From: Trileptium ribeirensis | Taxonomy: Eukaryota; Nematoda; Enoplea; Enoplida; Thoracostomopsidae | Reading direction: 5' to 3' | Assembly (NCBI GenBank): GCA_030248225.1 | Contig: JASANE010004981.1 | Location: forward strand, 1 to 64,000 | Length of the DNA: 64,000 bases | In this document: one piece after another, positions 13,001-25,000 of the stretch | How the letters are laid out: the number at the start of each line of letters is the position of its first letter | How positions within the stretch are numbered: position 1 is the stretch's first letter | Notes under the pieces: model-generated | The model's input: only the letters and a program-made list of their open reading frames with translations | Told to the model about the DNA's origin: nothing | Databases searched by the model: none | Made by a program: the position numbers and the translations under genes

Positions 13001-16000
13001 GTTAGTAGCGGGTACTGTGCAGTGTATTTCATTGAGGGCACATATATATACAGTGTGTATCAAATTATCACTACATTCCGCATAAAATATACCCTGAAAT
13101 CTCCGCAGGTCCCAAAGTCCGCCAGTGCGAAGCTTAAAAGAATTGTTTTATCTGAGATTCTCGTATGGCGCATGCTTGCTTGCGTTACGAGATTCCTTCA
13201 GGAACCGAACAACTGTTCCAAAATAGCATTGTGGTCTGCGCACGCCGCTTGAAATATTGCGCTGCGGGTACGGTTCTTGGCGCCGGCGAGCTTCTGTCAA
13301 ATATTGCTTGAAACACAAATTAATTTTAGCGTGGAGAGGTTAGCGCTGACACACCTACGAATTAGGATCCCTACCCGCAGAATAAGCTATTGCCCTTCAC
13401 TTCGTGTGCTGGGAGAAGAAGGATAATTTACTAACAGCGAATTTACTGGCAACCAATATTACCAATGAGCACAGTGACTTGAATTTTGAGCGTGATTTTA
13501 AATTCAAAAAGCGCTATAGTAATCAACGTACCAGACATTTACCAGTAGACACAACGAAAGCTTTGTGAAATTTCTAACTTTACAACTGCTATATAAGAAT
13601 TTCACCTTGACAGAGGCCACAGGAATTTTGGCAATATAGTTTCATGTATGATGGATTACGAGCACATTCACCGACTTGAGCCCAATAAGCACAATGCTTG
13701 CTTCGGTCATTGCACATTATCGCATCCGCTAAAATATATAACGGTAACAGTTTCACAAAGTGATGAAGCGAAGCAGAGTGTTTAAATTACGATATATATA
13801 TTTGAACGTGTGTCATACTGACAGATATGGGGCAAAACAGTATAACTTAAAAATTGTAACTAAATACACTCGAGGTGTTTTTTACAAAGTTTACTGAAAC
13901 TTTAAAAAGCGAATACAGACGGAGTGAAGGGATTTTGAAATTCTGCATAAAGAAAAACCTCATTTATTTAGGATACTGCTGTTCAGACTTTGAATATTAC
14001 AGGAGTTATTGCTAATGCGTATTATCTAGGACATTGAAGCGAAATTTATAGCTATGTAGCGACCTGCAGGTTTATGTATTGCTAAATATTTTCGGCTACA
14101 GCAAACTTACATTTCAGTTCTATGCTTTGTTATCTCTGTTTAGGATGCCTTGTGACGATTGTATTCGTTAGGTTATCATGCAGCCAAAAAATGTGCTTTA
14201 TAACATACACGTTCTTAGCAAATGCTGGAATCTTAACGGTTGACGACCATAGTGTTTAAATATATACTCAAGTATATTTTCGCATTATGGAAAAGGGATT
14301 AAAGCTGCCTCTGAGATATATTAATATGCTGAGTCGCTCAATAGGGCATTGTGTCAAATATGAATACATTGGTTTAGTTTTGACAAAATTTAAACTTGCA
14401 CTAACTAACATAAACAAAATTTGCAAGTATTGTTGCAGTGCTGTCTCATAAAGGTTTTGTCTGTGGCACATCTCCCCGCCTTTGCCATGTTTTCACATGT
14501 TGCATCATCGTCCGTGCAGTTATCGAGCAAACCTAAAAATAATTTCTACATTCATGCTTTTTGCACAATTTTCAAACGATCTTTAATTTGGTTATTAAAA
14601 ATAGGACAACAGAACATTTTATGAGTTAATAATATTTGTTAGTTAACGTAACTAAAGCGAACTATTGACTGTGACAATTATCCTGCTAATGTTTCCATAT
14701 GAGTGTTTTTTACAGATTTCATCTTAATTCAAGAAGCTGAGATTCTCGCTCCGTCCTTGATATAGTAATGCTTCACCACAGAGACCCTAAAGCGGTTGCT
14801 CTAGGTAGAAGCGTAACCGCTCTACTATTTGAATGTTGTCTTGTGTTTTGAATAAAACATGATTACTATAAAATTACTATTTATTACTATTATGTCCTGT
14901 TACTATGTTCCTAATCCCAAGTCGACATGTGGGGTGTCATCAATTAAAAATGAAGCGTGCCGCCAGTTTTTATTGTGCGTGATATAAAACGACCATTATT
15001 ACGCAGAATTTTCGTGAGAACCTAGATAACATCGACAAATGTTCACTGATTTTCTAGGAGATGTTTTAGCGCTGTTGGATTATATTGAATGTTCACATTT
15101 CCCACGTAAGTTACATTCATCTGTCTGTGTAAAATGAAGCGCAACACCGGAATATGCATCAGTAAATGAACTGTCCAAAAGCACTGGAATGGTTTCAAAT
15201 TCGAAATATATTCTTTTTTTTGGTTCCGAAAGCTTGCATTCAACGTAAATGTTCTATCACAGCATGGCTGTAACTGTTTCCAAAAAGTATGAAGTACAGA
15301 GTGGACAACATCAGAATCCAAAATATTACGTGACGGTCGTACTTGAAACGCATTATTGCTGCTGTTACCGAATAAAGCATGGACAAGGCATAGCTTCACA
15401 CTGAATCATAGCATTGCGTAGCACAGTATTATTAACCTTTTATCTGTTCATACATTCCTTTAAGAAACTGCAATTTCAAAAACTGCTTTAATATGTATAC
15501 ATTTACTACTCATGCCTATTCAACCATTTCTGGAATTTTCACTGATGTTTTCGAACTAATTCATGTCTAGATAACTGTTAAATGTTACTGTAAAATCTAA
15601 TACACTAAAAGATAATAAACGTTGGACTGGAAATATGTCTTAATAAAACAACATTTTGGGCGCCAAATTAGGTTACCAACGTCATTCGAGAACAGTCGAT
15701 TTTAAACAACACCTCCCTGGGCAAGCATTTAAATCAACTCGTTTTGAAACTGGACACTCCAAGCCGATACATTTTGACGTCCGTAATCGAAATAAATTTA
15801 AAATTTTTAGTTTTAGCAATCGTAGTGGCGACATCTTTCATTTCTTCCAGCATAATTCGCATTAGGGTGCACTTGCAACTAACAACGTAGAGTCAAAACA
15901 GCGCCATCAGCGAAGAAATAATCATACATAGCAAACATACACATATATGAAACATTTATTTTTCACAGCCTACATGATAACCCGTGTTTAACGAAGCAAA

Positions 16001-19000
16001 AAGCACAAGAAACAGATAAATTGTTGAAACTCTGGCATACCAAAAAAAGCAGTCATACCTGCTTTGCATTTTATGTTAAAAAACCATAAAAGCATCTCAG
16101 TGTAAAGCTAAATTAAAACTCCACGAAACGGTAAGAAATTTTAATCAATATCACTTGCATACTTTCATTTAGTTATAAAAAAGAATCATTTTTAAAACGA
16201 GATCTTGTCAGGTCGAAACCACCGTTTTATACTGAAAATTATCCTTACGTTTTAATATACTAATATCTGGTCGCTCATTTGTAGAAAAGTAAAGATTAGG
16301 TGAAAACTAGACTGTTTATTTTTAAGCGAAGTCAGTCACACGAGCTTGAAATCTCCACAGTTTATACAATTTCAGTCCGTTACCCATAGGAAGCCAGCGT
16401 GAAAGTCTCGACGGAATTTGTCGGCCAAGAAAGTCATACTAAATGATTTACGGTGCAGCCTTAATTAAGCAAGAATGTTTAGTTCCATTTCAGCTCCCAT
16501 TTTGTCCTGCATAGCAATGTAAGCATTTCAACATTTGTAACCTTCAGAGACAAAATTTTACTTAATACATGCTGCGTAGAGAGCATTCGATTTCTAACAT
16601 TTGGGTGCGCGCTGCTGAGAGATTCGCTGGATGAGCATCACCTACATTGCTTACAGAAAACCTATGCAAAAGGTGGAAAAATATATCGCTAGGTCAGCAG
16701 TTGATCCAGAGTCTTAGTCGGCTCAGTATCACGTGATAATCCAAAGTCTTATTGAAAGAATTATTTTCTTTTTGTTCCAATGACTTTATCATGTTTCTGT
16801 CTTTAGCTTTTCTATAATAGTTGTATAAACATAAGTTAGTGTAAAATTTCACGCTTCGAATGGCGTAGTTCCATATACGCGATTTTTTAGCATTAATTAT
16901 GTAACAATGGTACTTCAAGTGAGCTAATTTCATTAAATTTAGACCATTTTAGTAGTAATATAGCTGTTACACCTGCACATTAAAACGACACTGTATAGTG
17001 TAAACTGTAAACTGGGGACCATCTCATCATTGCAACGCAAGGACGCCATCAAAAGAATTGTACAACTGTATATAATAGCAACACATTAATTTTCTAAATT
17101 CGCGTGACTGTTTTTACTTGAATCAAGAGCGACATATACTTGGATACTAGAAAGTCAGACTGTACTTGCACCACAACCGAGAATATGGGCACTCTTTTAG
17201 TTTACTTATATAGAGCAGTTACATTTTTAACGGTGCAAGGTTGGGCTTAGGATAAGATATTTAGGCTAAACATATCCCTTATTGTCAGCCTGAGGCTAAG
17301 CCTAAACTTAAGCTTTAGGAGTTATAAATAAAACATATACTACATTCTACGCTGAGACTGTTGGGTTATGAACCTCATTTAATTTATATGTAACCGACAC
17401 TTTGTTATTTAAAGCCAGATTAGAAAGTTCAATACATGCATTTTGCAACTATAATGATAACCAATAGATATATATCAAGCTATTGGAAATTCAAAACGGA
17501 TTGTACAGAACCGAAATACGTATGTAAATTATTGAGGTAGGAACTTTTGCTCGGTATTCTAAGAGATATGCGCACAGCGACGAACAACGCACGTGGAGAA
17601 GAATATCACAACGCTTCGTTATTATCGCTGCGATATTACAATGTTCGCTGTATCCCATTTAGTAAACAGTGGAAATTTTACAAAAATTGTGTTTTTTCGT
17701 GTATTTATTGAACTAAACTCGCATCATTAGTTGAAAATGTGTGTTATTTTTTCAACTACGGTAGGGTTGTAAGACATTGTCCCATAGTTTGCGTCTGACA
17801 ACTTTTGGCTATGTCCAAGTTAAAGTTGCGACGCCTACGGTTCAAACATGAATTTGTCGTATTTGTTTGTGCGACCTCGTGGCGGCTTATATATGGCTGG
17901 TTTATTGCTTAGTTAATTTTTCAGACATATTCAGGTTTGTTTTTGCCTGTGTTAAGGTATTCAAAGTAATACTAATTACAGTTGAATTTTCGCGGTAGTT
18001 GGAATTTTGTCAAATAATATAAAGAGAAATCCTATCACTACTACATAAAAATACTAATACTATAAGAAGAACTATATCGTGCAAAACCGCACTTAAAATT
18101 GTAAATCGTATGCAAGAACTGTAAGCAACTTACTACAAAGGCCACACGACCGTGGACAATTTATAAACATGTACGAAGCATTGCGGTGACATTCGCCTTG
18201 AAGTGCCTTCGTTGCACAGTCTTCAGCCAGGTTGTTGCATACGGGAAGTTTTTCTGAAATTGTAATATATACTTGCAGTATTGTTTGGCTACTTTGGGAC
18301 AACGCCCAAACGTTAAAAGCAACCACCGATATTGCATATAGAGGGCATTCAATTGCTAAATGTCGCCAAAAACGAATAGGATGCAACACTTTAATCATAT
18401 ATGAGGCGTCAGTTATCTGCTAACTGTTGAATTTTATATGGTTCGGCAGTACAGTTTAGTTAACTAGCTGTTATTTCTGTTCCAAATAGCTCAGCATAGC
18501 GTGTAGTGTAATTCTGAAACCAGAGTTTGTCGATTGACTTTATTGTTTACTACTTGTTACCTACGTATTACAGGGCTAGATGCCGCTGGAACCGTAGAGT
18601 TACCAAGAGAATACCTTGAGTTATACACCTGGTCGACATATGGCATAAATTAATGATTCCTCGAAATTTAATGAACATGCTTAACATGTTCTAAAAATAA
18701 ATAAGCCTAAGTGATGCGTAAAATACTTTGAATTCGCTTGCAGTTGAACGTTATCAAGGCTACATTAATTAAGCTGTGTAAAACCGAATATTTATGAAAC
18801 ACTGAAAAACGTTAAAGGAAACGTTTGTGGAGTTCGCAACGTTTCGCGACAGTAGCGGATTTTTTATCTTTGTCTTTGCTATTGTAACCAGAAGCGATAG
18901 TGGAAAACCGAAGTTTACGTGGCTGAGCCTACAGTACAGTTACTACTATCGCTGCCAACAAGTGTTATTTTGTGTGTTTGTCAATACAAATTAAATTAAT

Positions 19001-22000
19001 CTGGGCTTATCCGGATAATTAAACTGTATAATTACACTCTGATAGCACTAAAAGAATAAAATTAATGCTATAGATGTGCCGTTGAGGTTTTTAATGTGTC
19101 ATCCAAATTTGATACAAATTATAAAGCTATGTGATAATAATACAATTTTACGTGATGTTCCCTTATAATTTTTATGGTAATATAACTATATAGATGGGAT
19201 GCATAACTAAAGATCCGGTCTTTATGACAATTCGAGTTGAATGGGTGCACATAAACGTAAGAAGATAATTTTTTGGCCTGAATTTTGATGGAAGCTGGAA
19301 CTTGATGAACTAAACACAAATTCCGCACACACGCATATGATGGAATTCAATTATATGACGCATAAAGAATTTGAGTGAACTCACCATTCTAACTTGCAGG
19401 TGTTTCAAAAAATATTGTTACCTGTTAAAGGATACTTGACTGAATAATTAGCTATGCAATTAAATTTTCATAAGATTACATAATTTTCAAAAACTTTGAA
19501 AGTCGATTATTTTATTAAGTTGTGTCAATATGGTGCAGCGTAACAATAGTGCAATGTTTCAATTGCGCATGATGTGTACAAACGTAAATATGATTTATTT
19601 GAGTTGAAGATGTGCATTTTCTTTTGGTGTTCAGCCTGAAAAATAAAATTTCTATTTTGGCATTTAGTATGTGTAAGACCATAGGGTAAACGCTGAGCGG
19701 TAATAATTAATGTTATTATAAAATTTGTTCAATAATAATTATAAACATTTATGGCTGTAACCACTTTGAAGTTTCCAAGTTGTAGCAGTAACTAGAAGTA
19801 GACATGCCCTTTTCATCGAACAGCATCGTTTGAATTCAAAATGTTATCTACAGCCTTTGCATCAGTCTAAGTTTCAGAAGTCTATATTTATACAAAGGCC
19901 ATGTGTTGTATACTGTCATAATATAAAAGTTATCTAGTCACGGAACCTTTTGTCACTGTTTTTTCTTAATTTTCCTGCCTGCACAGTATTGTATTTTAAC
20001 GTAAAACTAAAACTCCGGTTCCATGAGATCGTGAAGTGTTTGATGGGTATGCATAGAATTTCGATCTGCCATCAACAGCAAGCGTCTGTAGTACCCGACA
20101 TGCACGTGTTAAATTTGCCAAATGGGCGGTCATTAAATCAGAAAATTTGTCGAAAGCTATAATGAATAAAAGCACCTAAAGTAACAGACTATTTTTTAAT
20201 TTTAAACCATTTGTTTGATAAAATAACTAAGCTAAATAAATAATTACAACAAGTAATGGCCGATTATAGCTATACGCAACATTTCGAATGTCAGGTATAT
20301 ACAGGGTAACTGAATTCTGTACTAGAGTTCAGAAGCAGACGAATTTTTCCATCCTCTTGCTAAAACTGTATTAGACTCGGGTCAGCTCGGCTTTGACTGT
20401 CAAATCTCAGGCTCTAGCTCGGCACGGTTCTTCAGACATCATAGCCTGCTCGGCTCTTCAAATAGAAAGCAAGGCTCGGCTGAAAGTCTATTAATAATGA
20501 AATTTCGGTGATATCAACATTCTAAGCTACACCATATCGTTATACCAACCAACACAAATGCTATATATAGTTGCTATTACAGCTTTTTATGTCCCGATCC
20601 GAAGTTAGCTCGACTGTTCTTGCTGTTTGCTGGCCAGTGTACCATGCATTAATTATGTTCGTAATTTTAGAAAAGAACATTTGAGAGCCCACCGCAGCTT
20701 TTTCAGACTTACCAGACTCCGCTGCTGGAGAAAGATCTTAGGGTCTAGCTCTTCAGACAGCATTGCCGACTCAGATCTGGTCTAGAGCAGAGCATAAGCG
20801 AGCAGAGCTCAGCCTAGAGATTAATTCTTGTCTCTATTTTGTACTCTGCTTCGATGAAATCGCATAAACTAAACTATGCACCTATGGCAAATCTTTAATC
20901 AGCAATGCGGTGGTAAGGGTGTAGGTTCTAATATAATATGAATTAAAAACTGTTATAATTTTGACAGTTGCCGATCGTAACGATGGCTATTTTCTTATCT
21001 TATATTTTTTGTGCACTTCTTACTTGCGCAGTTGTACAAAATGTTGACTTTCTCAATATCGCTGGCACTAAGACCGTAACGCTGTCCAACTGACGTCCAC
21101 GAATGTTTTGGTATTACCGTTGATCGATTATTTCTACAAGAATAATGCTAAATGTACTTATAGATACTCACAGAAATATAACTACATAGGTATAATAACA
21201 AACTACCACATCTCTAAACCGTCATCACTTCTAAACATAGGGTAGTCCTGAGAAATTCACCAACTGGATAAACTTTTTGTATTGCGCGGCCGTCGTAATA
21301 TCTCAGGAGCCCGTATTCTTAATGAGGATAGCCCTACCCACAAATAATTTTTGACCTTGCTGGAAGTAAATTTATCTCACTCTCACTTGCACTTGTCCCT
21401 ACACAGAGGCTATAGTATTGTAAAAACGGGATAAGGTATCCACCGGTATGCTATTTTACCTGAGAGTAATTTCAGATTACCTGCGAGGAATTTATAGTTA
21501 CCTAAGACGTAATTTTGTCCTACATGTAGGTAATTTTTCACCTAGGAGCAAATTTTGACCTATCTGCAGGTAAGAGTCGACCCCCCCCAGAACGTCATAA
21601 AATACAAGCACAGCAAAAACAAAGAAAGCACCCAACAAGAAAACCCACCAAAACCCCAAGCAAACAAACAGAACCCACGCCCACCACAGCCCCCCACAAG
21701 CAGAAACACCGCAACAACGCCCACACCCAACAACCCACCAAAAACACCACACACGCCCACCAACAAAAAAAACCAAACCCAACACAAACACCAAACAAAA
21801 ACCACAAACAACCCAAACCCCCCCCCACCCCCTCGACCCGCCCCTGGTTCGCGGAGAGGTTGCCCTCGGTTCATGCACCTCCCATAAATTTTCGATGCCT
21901 CCGGTTCATTCACCCCTCCACAAAATTTGTCCCCCACAAAATTTTTTGAGACAATTATGGGGAAATTGAACCTGTGGCGGTAGTGCGCCCCCACTATCGG

Positions 22001-25000
22001 ACCCGCCCCCGTTCAATATTTAGCTGCCCCCTGAATCGTGTCCCAACCCCCCGCAAATTGTGACCCTTCCGAGACGCCAGACTTGTGACGTCAAAATTTT
22101 TTTACCACAAATGTTTCGAATGAATGCGCTGCAGTGAAAAAGTACAGAAAGCGGACAGGGATACCAAAAATCTTGCTAAGCGACACACAGCGATAACTAA
22201 AACAAAGTGTAGATGTCAGCAGCAGCGCCACCACGATTTATTTTTAACCCTTTGATTCTTAAACGATAACGTATTGTCCTCAATCGTGAACACACGTTGG
22301 CTCCAGCCGCGGGTTGAAGCTGGGTCCTTCGGGTACAAGTCTGGTACTCTAGAGACTATGTTATCTCGGAGACGTTGCTCGGTTAATTAAAGGAACTTTG
22401 TAAAGCAAACGAATGACAATGCACAACTTGACAATCAACATGCCATGTAACGCAGGCAGTGACAAATATGTCAAGATACGAACGAAGGAAACCTTAAAGG
22501 GTTAAACGGGGGCTGCGTGGACGCAAAGTTTTTTCAAGTCAACTTGCGAAAAATTTTGCAAAAATGTTTTGGGGACGGAGGCAGTAATACTTGGTTCATC
22601 AGAGGCTGAAAAGTAAGGTGTTTTTTGCACAGCAAATTACACGCATTTCTGCACGTTCCAGTATGCAGTTGGCCTCCCCCAATTTACCTACGCAAAAAGA
22701 TGCAAGTGTTATGGTGCTGGTGCCTACCACACCACCACGTATAATTTCGTGGCGACGCCATTAATACAGTGGGATACACGACTATTTTAAAATTTTCAAA
22801 AGTACTCCAATTTTACATGCAACCACACCACCGATTCAATTTATTTATCGTTAAGTATTTACCGTTTGCTTAGTACATTAAGCCAAATTCAACTATTAGC
22901 CAATGTCTTGAAATATGAGCGATTGCCAGCTGTATGTTTTGCCACGAGAAATTTACTTGTCCAAACCTCTTCGTCAAATAAATTCGTCTAACAGCTCTGG
23001 AATCACGCAGCGACTTTCAGCATAGCGAGTACTTTGTGTAAGCCGGTTCAGTACACTTCCATTACCTTTTGTGCATGTTCCATTTCCGCTATGAGCTACA
23101 ATTTTATTGCTGCCACTTCATTGTAAGAACAGCGTCCGAATAAAAACTTAAGAAACAGGGGTAGCGAATATAGGCCTCTCACTAGAATGTTTTGAGGCGG
23201 AGGTGTTGGATACAGCGCCGCTGACCGCGGTTTTTCAGGCTGTGATTCTGCTGTAGTAGGTAATTGCAATAATTGTAAAAGTACGGGTGTACCAGTATTG
23301 CAATTGAGCTGAAAAGGTCAACACGATATGTATTGAAACGTAGTTCCGAAAAAGAATTAAACCAAAAACGTCCTGAGAGAGAATTGAACCTGGCTACGCG
23401 CGCGAAAACCATACTCCTAAACCACTGTACTAAACAAGGGCGTAGCCAAGGAGAAGGTAGGCAGGTGAGACCACCCTCCAACTTGGTCAACATTACTATA
23501 TGTTCTATGGATTATTAAGCACAAGAAATGTCGTAAGTTCAAGCTGAACTCTAGTTTGAATTTATTTGAATTAATCTGTTTTTAGGCAACATTTACTCAA
23601 TTACAACACAATAGTAGTACTAAACTTTTAAATAATGCGTTAAGTAAACAATCGTAACAGTCAGTATATAATGGATTCAAACTCTGACAACGATACGTCA
23701 CCACCGAAAAAGTGGAAATCCCATCAATCTCGCTTGGGTTCTTTCTTTTCATCTTCCTCTGTGCCACAACGGACAGTACGAAGTGTTCAATCTGAACAGA
23801 CTCATTTACCCGATGCAGCGTCTGGCATGACACTACCGCGACGCCCCGGAACTATTCATATAGCTCTGCCGACTGAAGAGTTCGGGCAAGATCTCTACCG
23901 TTGCGACAAACAACATTGGTTACGTCGTTGACGAGAATTTATGGCCTGGGGACCGCATAATTTTCATAGACACTTGGAAACCGGCAAATGCAGGTCAATT
24001 TCCTTCGTCAATTCACGTCATGTCTGTTCAGCAGCGAATTCGTGGATTGCTTCCTCATCACTTACAGACATTACAGTGGTTGGCGTGTTCCTGGAAAAAA
24101 GGGTGTATATTGCGTCCTTGTGTACTTTTTCGCCCGATAGGAGGCATTGGCGGCTAGTCTCAGTGCTTCGGCCAGCAGCCGGGAAAGGTCGATGCCAAGA
24201 CACTTATGCGCTTTGACGATATGACTGGCAACGAAGGGCCGTTGACGGCACACGACTGTACTACTTATCACCGGTCTAAGCGTGACGGCATTTGAAGTAT
24301 TTTAGCGAACGATTGCTGCCGGTGAGCCTGACGTTCTGTCCAAAATGGACACATTGAGAGCGATTGAAGCACGACAGAACCGCGAATACCTTGGGCCAAT
24401 TGTTGATAATTTTCACAAGGTTTAGGTGTCAAGAGACGCAATGAGATGGTTTACATTGAAAACAATTGTACGAAAACGTGATGCAAGTTCAGCAATAGTA
24501 GTCCGTAGTCAAGCTGTGTCAGCAAATCTATTGTCAAAAGTAAAAACTAACTAACCGCCATTTTTGTTATTTCGAGAAAACATTTGTTGTCTGAAAGGAT
24601 ATAAGGGGACGATTTTGTAATTGCCAACGTTTTTTAAGTAAGTTTATGTAAATCTGGCCCCCAAACCAAAATTCTGGCTACGCTTATGGTACCAAATAAC
24701 TTTTGAAATAGAGATCTTGTAATAATTGGCTATGTATTGCTAGGTTTAACACTAAGTTGCCATGCGGTGGTTGTCTGTGGGCTCGCCTTGAAAACAATTA
24801 TTAGATTATTGTTCGGCGAACTAAAATTTCTGTATCTACCAAATATTTTCATGGTGAGCCCAGAGATAACCACAGCATGGCAACTTATATTAGCCGTTTC
24901 TTTGGAAGGTAGATATCCTACCTCCACCATATAAATTTACCTGCAGGTAGGACAATATTAATAGCAGGTAAAAAATTACCTTCAGGTAGGACACAATCAC

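Larger units (their letters stand above)
5827..13605 (-). other. 7.8-kb intron between ShKT 3 and ShKT 4 exons
   Basis: It contains a 141-bp tandem duplication (6931-7212), a GC-rich repeat block (about 7441-11088) and AT-rich flanks. Both AT-rich flanks were scanned on the minus strand for the spaced cysteine ending of ShKT domains and none was found, so no exon of that type appears to be missing here. The segment at 13080-13290 is richer in GC but gave no recognisable exon. Confidence 0.55.

Noticed and set aside
13080..13290. GC-richer segment as a possible extra exon of the astacin gene
   Set aside because: No frame carries the ShKT cysteine pattern, and the phases of exons 8 and 9 already join without it.
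15043..15399. 118-codon open frame on the minus strand within an intron
   Set aside because: It begins with GTG rather than ATG, has no recognisable motif, and shows no splice context that would place it in the gene.
21498..21994. Overlapping long frames on both strands rich in Gly, Trp, Val or in Pro, Asn, Thr
   Set aside because: They are produced by the A/C-only tract, which lacks stop codons on both strands for compositional reasons.
22300..22390. tRNA-like sequence on the minus strand (box B-like AGCTTCAACCC)
   Set aside because: No complete cloverleaf could be built. At most a diverged tRNA-derived repeat.
23333..23518. Possible coding exon in GC-rich sequence before the hAT-like region
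   Set aside because: Short, without motif or splice context; it looks like part of the transposon body.
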